From the NCBI GenBank assembly GCA_963924555.1, contig OZ004588.1:5270001-5334000 (forward strand): a stretch of DNA of 64,000 nucleotides, read 5' to 3'. Below, one piece after another: positions 24,447-34,984 of this stretch (its first letter is position 1; each line of letters opens with the position of its first letter). The notes under the pieces were generated by a model. That model saw only the letters and a program-made list of their open reading frames with translations. It made no database searches and was not told the DNA's origin. The DNA is from Crambe crambe (lineage: Eukaryota > Porifera > Demospongiae > Poecilosclerida > Crambeidae). Position numbers and translations under genes: made by a program.

Positions 24447-25352
24447 CTATGATGACAATGCTTGCTTGCTGCAGTTCTGACAAAATTCCACCGATACCAC
24501 ATCTTTCGCTACATGCAGACACACACCACCTGATAGAGCCTGCCTCTTTATTCCTTTGATCCTAGATGGCCCACTTTCCTGTACTTCAGGGTTCGGTCTT
24601 TTCCGGGATGCAAATGAGCTCGTCAATCTGACACCAGGAACATTTGGGATGTTCTGGATGAGCGTCGCCAGACAACTATCATTGGCCAATACGGTCTTCA
24701 AATACTCCACTTCTGACTGCAATTTCTGACACTTGCTCTGATATTCATGGCACTTTGTTTTAAGGATAACGTTCTCCGTCTTCAATGTCGAGCGTTCCTT
24801 TTCCAATTCTTCCAAATATCTCTTCTTTTTTAAACGGTTTTGACGAGCTGCTTCAGCATTTTTGCGATTCTTTTCGGGGATTGATTCTACCATTGCCACG
24901 GATGGTTTGGTTCTATCAGTTTTTGAGATCGAAGTTGGTTCAGGAACAGAAGACAGTTTTTCCTCTGAGTTGAGGTGGGGACAAGGTAGGGGAAACTTAA
25001 CTGAAGTTGATGTGGAGGTGGGATTGGTTGGCAAAGGTGAGGTTTGAAAAACTGCATCATCTGGACCAAATAAATCAGCCAAGAAATCGGATGACGTGCT
25101 TCCGAGTACCCCCGAGTCCGAACTACAGTCTGAAAAGGGGGAGTGCACAGGAGAAATGTTGGCTATGGATGAATAATCCAACGGATCCAAAATTTTCAAC
25201 CCTTCTTCTAAACTCACACTGTCCGTGTCATAACACCCTTCGACCTCGAGTTCGAGAGAGATTTCGTCAAAGTTCAGTCCTCCTGGGAGACGCTTCTCCT
25301 GAAGTTGGCCTCTGGTATCCCTGGTGGAAGAGCCTGTGGAGAAAAGAGCCAT
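24447..25352 (-). CDS. CREBZF: CREBZF (Zhangfei)-like bZIP transcription factor
   Basis: A single-exon frame of 301 residues. A basic region at about 162-178 (NRKNAEAARQNRLKKKR) runs into a leucine zipper to about 222. The basic motif has Asn where most bZIPs have Cys/Ser (NAEAARQNR), as in atypical CREBZF-type factors. After the zipper, VLANDSCLATLIQNIPNVPG and especially the C-terminus GGVCLHVAKDVVSVEFC match what I recall of the vertebrate CREBZF tail, which identifies the family better than the bZIP itself. The N-terminal half is acidic and Ser/Pro-rich, as in activation domains. A canonical HCF-1 binding tetrapeptide (D/E-H-x-Y) is not present; the nearest is CHEY. The ATG at 25352 is the first in frame. 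Confidence 0.85.
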   Translation of the reverse strand: MALFSTGSSTRDTRGQLQEKRLPGGLNFDEISLELEVEGCYDTDSVSLEEGLKILDPLDYSSIANISPVHSPFSDCSSDSGVLGSTSSDFLADLFGPDDAVFQTSPLPTNPTSTSTSVKFPLPCPHLNSEEKLSSVPEPTSISKTDRTKPSVAMVESIPEKNRKNAEAARQNRLKKKRYLEELEKERSTLKTENVILKTKCHEYQSKCQKLQSEVEYLKTVLANDSCLATLIQNIPNVPGVRLTSSFASRKRPNPEVQESGPSRIKGIKRQALSGGVCLHVAKDVVSVEFCQNCSKQALSS

Positions 25353-25588
25353 ACCCGAGAAAATAAGACTCTCTCTTTTTGAAATGAGGAAACAAAACTA
25401 TAAAGTTACCAAAATGCAGGAGATGAAGACCGTGAGTAGATGAATCAGAATAATCTCCAATGTACTTCTAGAAAGAGTGATACTTTCTTGCTAAACATAG
25501 CTATAAAATGAACATATAACAACGAACGTGAGAAGAACGTTGTCAAAACGTTCGAACAACGTAGAAAATAATCTGCGCATGCTTAAAG

Positions 25589-25642
25589 TGACGTATTTGT
25601 TAATAATGACGTATTTGTTAATGACGTATTTGTTAATGACGT
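25589..25642. promoter_or_regulatory. Four tandem TGACGT (CRE/ATF-type) sites in a divergent promoter
   Basis: TGACGT occurs at 25589, 25607, 25622 and 25637, the last three in a direct 15-bp repeat (TGACGTATTTGTTAA) and the last reading TGACGTAATG. The cluster lies between the CREBZF-like gene (start 25352, minus) and the tetraspanin gene (start 25711, plus). Confidence 0.65.
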
Positions 25643-25710
25643 AATGTACGTAAGCTTAATATTTGAATTTGCTGACTAGACAAAATAATAATTCTTAGAA
25701 GTGATCGGTG

Positions 25711-28700
25711 ATGGCGCCTAGATGCTGTGGATTTGCTGCTGTACGGTGCTTTCTGATTCTTCTTAATTCTATATACATAGTAAGCTAACCTGATACGCCT
25801 GTACATTGTTTATTTAACATTAAGAACTCCATTTTCTTCTAGGCCATTGCTCTCTTTCTTATAGGACTGGTGGTAGCAGCACACATTCTGGCATACAACT
25901 TTACTCATGCGTCTGTCATTATTGGTGTAGCTGTTGTGGCAGTAGTGCTTTTCCTAGTGGCTATTTTGGGACTGGTAGGAACCCTCTGCCACAACCAGAT
26001 AGTCATGTTCTTTGTATCCTAGTCACAAACATGCGGTGGGGATTTTCGGCACTTCCCCTGGTCTTATTAGCATACAATAGTGCTTAGCAATCAGTATTTT
26101 AAGCTGTAGGTGAAATCTCCTTCAAGGTTATTTCATAAACAATTTTGATTTCCATCCAGCTTGATGGTGACCAGTAATTGGTACAGTTAGTTCCTATCCC
26201 CATAGCATTATGAAGACATACTTCAGCTGATTTTCTTAACTGCATTGCAGTATATGATACTACTTGGGTTCTCTGGAATGGCACTCTTTGCAGTGTCTGT
26301 GGGATGTCTTTCTGTACCCCAGAGTTTGCAGGATGATTTTTTTCGCAACACATGGAAGTCTTTCAGTGACAGCCAAAAATCTAACATTCAAGATAATCTC
26401 AATTGCTGTGGATTTGATGATCGCTCTAAGAATTCGTTCAACTGCAGTGAGGGACATCCACCCTGTAATACTCCAACGCTGCTCAAGGTAAAGTGTATGT
26501 ATGTGAGTGCTGCATTTAATTCAGAAAATGGAGTTCGACTGTCTGGAATTAGGGGGAGGGGGCAATGGATTACCATGTACCTAGCTGACACATAGTAAGC
26601 TTGGGGGCGGTACTCTGTTCCAAACGAAATCAAACTAACTTGATAGTAAGGGGGTGGGATCTTCTTGTTTTTGTTTTTTTTTAAATTTTTTTTACAAGAT
26701 TAACAGGCTATAAAGAGTTTACTTCTTATTTATATTTAATGTGTACCTAGCTGCTTTTTGAGTGTCACGTTAGCTAGCCATATGACCTTAGCTATTAATG
26801 TTTATTAAAGCTGACTAGATACTCACCTGAACCACATAGCAGAGTCTCATCTCTGTCTGCTTGTCACTACAGGAGAAAGCTAAAGAACTGCTTACACAGT
26901 GTTCTTAGATTGTATGGTAAAGATCGTCAACATGGAGATGGAAGTATGAATTTCTGACCTGATGCACAGTCTTAAATGAAGCAGAGTTAGGCGCTCTAAG
27001 TTAATAGCATGAAGAAGGACGAAATTGCTGTAGAGATCCGTGATGGCAGCGAAGCACTGGGGTACTCAGGGAAGAAATATGCTTTAGATTATTTACATTA
27101 CGTTGTTTTTTTCTACTTGGTATGTAATTTTTTTCTACTTGGTATGTAACTTCTAACCATGTAAGATGATTTCTGGGCCAGACCATTGAGGCTACAGCCG
27201 GTGAGAAAGTTAGGGGGAATCCCCTTGCCCTCCTCTCTAAATGCAGCCCTATATAATTATGTGTTGTCCCATTTAAATTACCCTGCACATGTACAGCATG
27301 GGGTAGCAATAGGTTTGAGTAAGATTGTCAAGTCAGCACAAACAAACATCTAATCAGGATCATCAGGCTTGTCCCACAATGCCTGGATTTCTCTAGTAAT
27401 ATTGTCATGACTTCAAAACACAGTGTCTTGAATGTCCCTTAGGATTGTCTTTCCTAAGTAGAGTATTCAGGGAACATGCTGCCCTAGAGTCAACTGTCCC
27501 CCTACAGCAGACGATATGCATGTGTATTTTACCAAAGATGTGCATTTAAAAATAAGATGGCCATCTCTGGTGTTTTGATAATAGAAAGATACTTTTTCCA
27601 AATGTGAAAAGGAAGATTGGAGTTTCCTAATACGAGGGATTTATGTGTTAGTCTTGATTGTCTCCTTGTATGGTAAAATTTGTGATGGGTGTGGTTTGGA
27701 GATGAATTGCTGTTATACAATAGCTCCCTTGATGGTTGGCTGGGTAGCAATTGAAGTCGGTAAAGGGTCAGCACACCACAGTTATTGATAGCTACCTGGC
27801 AACTGACTTATATTCTGTTTCATAGATTTCTTAGACAAACGACAAAAGATCACCGAATAGGGAAGCTAGGTTAGCTAGAAGTAAGTTTTGTTTGGCTATA
27901 ATATATATTATTCTAGTTGTTTATGTACTAGCTATTTCACTATGTTGGTTCTGACTTGTAATCCTGAAGTTAGTTTTTAGACTCCATTTTTCCCCCCTGC
28001 TACAACCTGCCCATGCACTGTGCTTTAACTTGCCCATGCAGGTGAGGGTACAGTGCCATGAACATGAATCAAAGAAACTGCTTGAAATTATATCACAAGT
28101 GTGCTACAACCTGCCCCACTGTGCTTTAACTCACCCACACAGGCAAGAGCCATGATCAGGCCCTGACCTAGTTGGGCAACTATGTAGCAGGAGCAAGCTG
28201 GCACTGAAGAAAGCCAGAAAGTTTTGAAACACAAAGCTTGTTGGGTTTGAAATGATACGAATGTTTCATCTGCTCTTCCACTAGTGGTTTCCTGCTGCTC
28301 TTCCATTGGGTTAGGCAGGTGAAAGCTTTATCCCACCCATGCATGGTTGCCAAGGAAGCCAATCTCACAAACTACTAATAATGAGGACTTGAAACTAAGA
28401 CACAACACTACAATCCTTACCCAAGATACAAAAAACTAATGGCAAACACATTATTTCTTACCCGATCAGTGGCTGATTTTTGGTCAACTATTTCTTATCA
28501 TAATTCTCTACTAAGTTACAGAACCCTTTTGTTGATCTCTGGTTTATTTCTCATGACATCCATGATGGCTTGCTATCTGAAATTCTGGGCAAGATATCTT
28601 TTGTGACTGTGCATATATTCGAAGTTACTTCTGTGTTGATGTCTCCAAGACCACCTATACTACTATACAGATTGTGATGAGCATCACAATCTGTACGAAA

Positions 28701-31700
28701 GGAAAAAAATTTATGCTAAATAAAAAGGCCATGTAGGGTTAGCCTGTACTTTTAGAGTTTCTGTCAACAAAAATCAAAATAATGTTGCCTTCAATAATAA
28801 TCCCTACATCACTGCCTCCCACCAAGCTGCTTTAATTGTTCATGTCAGTATGACCTTTGAATATTGTTTTCAAGTAAAAATTAATTAATAGCTGGTTGGC
28901 ACGCGCGTACGTACACGTAATAGTGACAGACGCGCGCGCATGACAAATGAGTCATTTAAAATGGCTGACATAGAAAAGTCGTTCGATATGAGTGATCATT
29001 TTGAAGGGAAACTGTAGATATAACGATGGTAAAAGCACATTGTGTGGTTATAACTGCACAAGTTGATATGAATTTCATTATCGTATGTGAAAGGATCATG
29101 GAGTTACAGCCGTCAAAGAAGATGATGAACGAATCATAAAAATTTTAGATTTAGGCGGCGGCTGGTGCCGATCGTTGACGCTGTTCTGGAGAAGTTTGAG
29201 CGGTCATATCATCTTCTGCATTGTTTTCCACTGTTCTGTTGCTTTTGCTCTTTCTGTGCTAGATTTAACTCGCCTCACTCTCAGAAGTGTTCTGTGCAAG
29301 CTGTTTATGTTTGTGTCGCTACTAACTGGTTAGATGAAAAGAGTCTTCGCTATCAAAGTATTGACCACGAGAGCTGTTCTTTCACTCTATTTCACTGATG
29401 TGAATCAGGTCTGGAGCTAGCTAAAGCTAAGCTGATAGAATATGCACGTGCTACATACATTTTGACAATTACATCATTCACCATGCATAATTTTTTATGT
29501 ATTATTTAATTACCATATTTCCTTGAATAATAGCCCGCCTTGAATAAACACCTGCCTCATATAATCGCCAGGAGACTTCAAGCAACATAAGAAATACACG
29601 CCGGCCTCGAATCAACGCCTGGTCAAAGTTCAAAAGCTGCAAACCGCGCGCGCATGCCAGTTTGCCATGTGCATGAAGCAGCTGCTAAGTATCTATGGTT
29701 TGATCAGATGTAAGAAGTTTAGTTGAGCCTGTACCAAGAATAGAAGAAATACAGAGAGTCTAGTTTGTATTGTTCTAATGAGAGAAGCCACGCCCATTCC
29801 GTACTAACCGCACTCTCTGATAGTAGTCAGTGAACCCCTACAAAAGTTTACCCATGAGAAATTCCAATCTTTACATTCAATTACTCAACTCTTGTTTTCT
29901 CAGGACATAGGTATCTCTCTTTCTAGCTAGCTAGCTACTGTAGCTAAACTCATTATATTTGGAGACATGAATCTGAATCAACTGCCATGGAAGAAAACCT
30001 TTTTTCTCCTGCTCTGTTTCATAAATGTGTTGCTCATCAGCTTTTACTTATACAAACCTTCACCATCAACTGATCCTGTCAAAGAGATTATTTCAGGGAA
30101 GACAACAAGTGTGGAGAAGATAGAGTTTATGTCAAGGTTGACTAGTTCTGTAGTTCCCCTGCAATTGCAAAGTAAGCTTACTAGTATAGGAGGTAAGGAT
30201 GCATGGTCATGGTGATAAGACTACACTATCAATGAATGGAAGTAATATGACGGTCAAAGGTGCTCCAAAACCATATGTGAAGGATGATAAATCCAGTGGT
30301 AAACTTGAGCTCACTAAGCTTCATTGGACTTCACTCTATGGCAAAGGTGAAGATGATAGTTATCACTTTTTTGCTGCTTACTATGATGGTCGAGCATCAG
30401 CTCCTGATAGACCAGCTGTGATTGTGCTTGGTTATGTCAGGAGAAATGTCACTGCTATAAAATTGTATTGTCTCTTCAGATTTACAAATGGAAGTGAAAT
30501 TTATTTAAAGCAACCTGCAGAAGAAAAGATTGTAAACTGCCAAACACATCTGCGAGGCAAGACTTATCATTACTTTTGTAAGATGAGCGCAATTGAAGAG
30601 CCTCCAATTTCCATAAGGGTGAGCACTAAGAGCAGTTGTGAGCTAGTGTCCAATTCAGGGGAGATACCAGTACAGAATCGTCTTAGTGGCACAAATGTCA
30701 AGATGAAGAAATTTGGGGTGTGTGTAGGGGGACCAGTGGTGCAAGAGGATAATACTACTCTCCAAAATCTTGTCCAATTCATTGGAATGAACCGAGTCCT
30801 AGGTGCTGAAGTGATTTACTTCTACATCAATCTGATGCAGATGCGCTCTGATTTTCTGAAGTATGTACTGGAACGTTACTCCTCTGATATAGTCCGTGTG
30901 ATTGAGTGGAAGAAATTTAACAAGTGGGTTCTTTTATATTACTATGGCCAGCTCCTAATAATGAATGACTGCTTGCTCAGTCTACGTTAAGAGCAAGGTA
31001 CAAAGGTTACAACTCGCGGGAAAAAGGTTTGTATTAAGCAATAGGACACGTTTTGCTCATTCAATATGTCTATATATTTTATATCATAACTTTCATTCTA
31101 TCATATTTTATTGTTTCTTATTTCAATAACAATAGTTGATCTATAACCTATGCCGCTTAAATGACGTTTTACTTGAATAGTCCATCGAAAAACGAGGCAG
31201 TTCTAGAGGTGAATTTACTCGAGGGGGGTGACTTGGGTTGACTGTGCAAGATGCAGCAAACGCTTTCCTGATCTTGACTCTTTGCTGAGAGGTAGTCCAT
31301 GCTTTATATTTCAACATACCTTTGAAACTTTTCAGTATCCTACTTTGTGCTTCGAGATACACGGTCACAAATAGTGACAAAAACACCACTTTTTAACCAT
31401 GAACTGGCATACTCAAAACTAACTTCAAATCTTTTATAGCTCCACAGCAGTCTAGATTAGACCCACTAGTATCACTGCATACTATAGTTGGCCCTCTATG
31501 ACTAATGGCTTTAGGCTTATAGCGTCCTTGCTACACGGCCTTCTTCTTCTCCGTCCATTTTCCCAATTTTCAGTAGACTGTGCAACATGCAGCAAAAGGT
31601 CAGTGGCACTTCATTTTTGGATGACATCATCCCTGACCTCAATACTATAGTATTATACTACCATAGTAACTCCTACCTGTCCAGAATTAGAGATATCAAC

Positions 31701-32469
31701 TGGTTTTCTGGCTCATCTCCTCCCAAAACATTGCCTAGAAACGTCATTGGTGGGTGTGGCACTGTGATGACACTTTGCGAATTTCGCGGTGGGCCATAAT
31801 CCTTTGTTGTTCATGTCTCAGATAGAATTTAAAGTTGTAATAGTTGTTCACGTGAATGTTATGAAATGTCATACCATCACGCATGGTTTGTTTTGTGGTT
31901 GCTGATAATGTACATTCCTGAGTACCCAATTATAGTGGGTCTTAGTGTAGACTATGCTGAGAAGTATGTACGAAATTAAGTACTTAGTAATAAATGACCT
32001 CGATGAGATTATCCTGCCTGTAGAGCATGATAATTGGACAGAGATGTTAAATTTCAATGGGAGCTTGAGATATGCTAGTTACACATTTCAAAATGCATTT
32101 TTCTATGAGCGTCACCCTTCCCCACCAGTGAGACAACCTCTACATAATTGTACTATGGATATACGAATCCCAAATTACTTTACAAGTACTGAGAGAGTTC
32201 AATGTTTTCCGGGATTTAAGTATGGGACGAAATTTATTGCAAGACCTAGATTTGCATTGTCGCTGGATATGTCAGATCTTACAACATGCTTGCTGAAGCT
32301 GGCATTAATGCCCACTATAGGTTCAAGTTCCCCAAGAGCACAAAAAAAAAAAAAAAAAACTGCAATGAAGTTTGCCAACATAGTCATAAGAAAAATGTGT
32401 TTACCTGAGACAAAATTGAAATAATAATTTGTGAGCTCTTTGGTTTGTTCTGGATATATGTACCCCCTA

Positions 32470-32502
<33 letters not shown>

Positions 32503-34802
32503 AAACACTTTTGAATTTTTTCTTATTTTACACAGCTACTAATAATTTGTAGGCACTTTAGAGCTTCATTTTGGTCATCTTAGTACTTGTTACCATCATA
32601 GAAATCCAAAAACTCCCCATTACATATAGTTCAGCTAGGCTGCACTGTCCTTATGTATGTACATGTAGAGGTGTTCAATGTTGATGACCTTTACCTAGTT
32701 CCATGATTTTTTTTCTTTACCTATTGATATAGTTCCATGATTTGCTGATCATGGTTCTCACTCATCTGCTTGCAATAAAGCCAGTTGTGTTTGTATCTCC
32801 AGCCCTAATTATGCTCACCAATCAATGCTAGCTAAATGGAAGTGCTAACTCTCAGTGCACACATAAGGCACAGTAGTTAAAAGGTCTGCTGTTACACATA
32901 GCTACATACAATGGTATTAGTATAATTCTGTGTGTTTGTTGGCTAGCGAAGAGAACCACCTACTAGTAGGGTGTTGAATGAGGGGCGTTACTATACACGT
33001 ATGTTCTTCTTGTTCCATCTGGTGCGATATTGTGATGTCATCAGCTAAAGCTTCGCTTGCCATAATGCTTTGTATTTCATCTCTCACAAGAGATCACTGA
33101 TGAACTGGAGGTTTTATTTTGAATGATCTATCAAATTGGCATGTATACACCACAGTTTATTGAGAATAATTCAAGCACACATTTCACATTCTCATTTTGA
33201 ATCCCCAACAATGCCTGCATGTGGACTTTCTGGAGATTGTACACATAATTATACTCTATAAAAGCATGCAGGCAAGACATGTAGCAGCTAGCTAATGGCT
33301 GTATAAGTTTGAGCAATATGCTACACCACAGACACAGCTCATCTTGCATTGGTGTAGTCTTGTGAAGCCATTTAAATCTGGACTAGCACAAGGATGTAGG
33401 GTCTGGACTATCAGATGAGTATATAGACTAGGTAATGGTTGAGACAATGAATGTGAGTTAAAAGCTGCAGATCTTGCCTTCTTTCTCGTTTATCCTAAAA
33501 TCAACTCAAATTAAACACCGGAGAGTGTCATCTAGACATTGTTAAGGCCGAAATTGAAGTGCTCTGATCATTACTGGCTACATAGTCAATGTAGCAGATA
33601 CATAGACACTGAGTACTATAACCCTTGTGCTTGCACTGAGGGTTAACAAGCATACCTTTGGTATCATTGTTATTCAAGGGCAACCACATACCAAGTATAA
33701 TACCTTGTAGTAGAAGAAATGAAGATACTAAACAATGTAGTTGTGCAATTGGAGTATTTTTGGTAAGGGTCATACTACATGTAGTTATTGGGTAAGGGTT
33801 GTCGATATTGACTTATACTGAATAGTGCTGCTTAGAGAAAATGTACCTTCACTGGACTATCTGTTCTTTGTGAGAAATGATTATAATTTTTGGCTCTTCT
33901 AAAATAGGTATAGGAGGAAGAACATTTTTATTTTCTACATACGGTTTGTGTCTTAATCTTAGATCTTTATATTTGCAGGCATGCTGTAAAGATGGTCTTC
34001 ACAACACCAGTCACATTCAATTTGGGGATTGGTGCACACGTTATACTCAATCTTGTCAGAAATGTAATCCTTGTTTCAATGAGTGGAGAGATTCAGTGAA
34101 CTCGGGGTTAAAGGTGGCAGGTGCACTCGGCTTGATTTTCAGCTTCACTCAGGCAAGTGTGTATATATATAGTACTTATATTATTGGAGTGATGGTCACA
34201 TGCAGCAGTGCTCATACATAATTATCACCCTTAGAAAGTGCTCAGACAGGTCATTGATTGCTTCCCCAATAGTTATATGTGACAGTCCCAAGTAGAAATC
34301 GTATTATTTAGAATTAACTATGAATTTGTTCCAAACTTTTGTGTTGATGTTAGACTATCTCTACACCAAAGTTCAAGATTATGGCCACTAATAGCCAAAC
34401 TAATTACTTGTGGGACTGTCACATACGTACCATCCTTTTCTAATGTGTGCGTGCGTGTGTGTGATGTAACAATAATCCACTATACTTTCATTATTATATT
34501 TGTTTAAAAATGCCAAGTTCTGATATTTTCAATATGAATTCCCTGGAATGCAAACCTCCACATCTTGTTTTACTCTTTCCCCAAATGACAACACTTGTAT
34601 ACTCTTTACTGCTGCCAAAAGTCTCCAGATCAAAAGTTACACTGGATAGCATAATTAACAATTTTGAAGTTTATGAGCATGCTTGGTGACATCAAATTTA
34701 CATCTGCATTTTTATTTGTTTCCCTAGATTGCAGGCATCATTCTCACATTCAGACACAGAAATCTCAAGGACCCTAACATCAACCCTGGGGACTATCTTT
34801 AG
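25711..34802 (+). CDS. Tetraspanin, TSPAN13/TSPAN31 type
   Basis: Exons 25711-25779, 25843-26013, 26251-26487, 33979-34152 and 34728-34802 are all in phase 0 and give 241 residues. TM1 begins at FAAVRCFLILLN, TM2 at VIIGVAVVAVVLFLVAI and TM3 at YMILLGFSGMALFAVSVG. The large extracellular loop has the CCG motif (NLNCCGFDDRS) and many Cys, including CQKCNPC. TM4 (VAGALGLIFSFTQ) runs into the cytoplasmic end RHRNLKDPNINPGDYL. The layout, with the short C-terminus ...K-D-P..., matches the TSPAN13/31 subfamily, small membrane-organising proteins. Intron 3 is 7.5 kb and contains a broken glycosyltransferase gene. Intron 4 appears to use a GC donor (CAG|GCAAGT). It converges on the Death-domain gene, 182 bp between stop codons. 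Confidence 0.85.
26488..29514. other. Non-coding part of tetraspanin intron 3
   Basis: About 3 kb without a supported exon. It holds scattered low-complexity stretches (T-rich 26660-26690) and local repeats such as GTGCTACAACCTGCCC near 28010-28140. None of the small frames has splice-site or family support. Confidence 0.5.
29515..29640. mobile_element. MITE-like fragment with CCTCGAAT(C/A)AACGCC motifs
   Basis: Contains ATTTCCTTGAATAATAGCCC, CTTGAATAAACACCTG and CTCGAATCAACGCCTGG. This recalls the short elements beginning ACCGTATTTCCTCGAATAA seen in many invertebrate genomes; the comparison is from memory. Both ends were not resolved. Confidence 0.45.
29967..32424 (+). pseudogene. GT92 (DUF23) family glycosyltransferase, broken copy nested in tetraspanin intron 3
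   Basis: Begins MNLNQLPWKKTFFLLLCF, a short cytoplasmic tail plus signal anchor as in Golgi type II enzymes. The GT92 core follows in pieces: KKFGVCVGGPV, FIGMNRVLGAEVIYFYIN, YYYGQLLIMNDCL, then YLVINDLDEIILPVEHDNW with the DxDE-like metal motif (here NDLDE), and HYRFKFPKST. Frame breaks occur near 30195, near 30977 (the frame resumes as STLRARYKGYNSREK) and near 32258 (resumes as GYVRSYNMLAEAG). About 950 bp of unrelated sequence separates the second break from the NDLDE segment. A run of 19 A at 32341 sits inside the last segment. No functional product is likely. Confidence 0.8.
32425..33978. other. Remainder of tetraspanin intron 3
   Basis: Contains an (AAC)n microsatellite at about 32469-32503 and otherwise nothing I can support. 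Short frames on both strands lack family features. Confidence 0.55.
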
Positions 34803-34984
34803 TTCAGTTTTGATGTGTATAGCTTGTCTGAATTACACTGTAGCTATTGGGGAGAAAACATGTTTCATTGGCTGCATGGTACAACTTAGCACCAAGCATT
34901 ATCAGAAGGGATTGTAAAAAAAATTTATAAAAAAATATTATTTGTACTGAACTTAAAGAAAAACTAATTAGATATCCTGATAAC

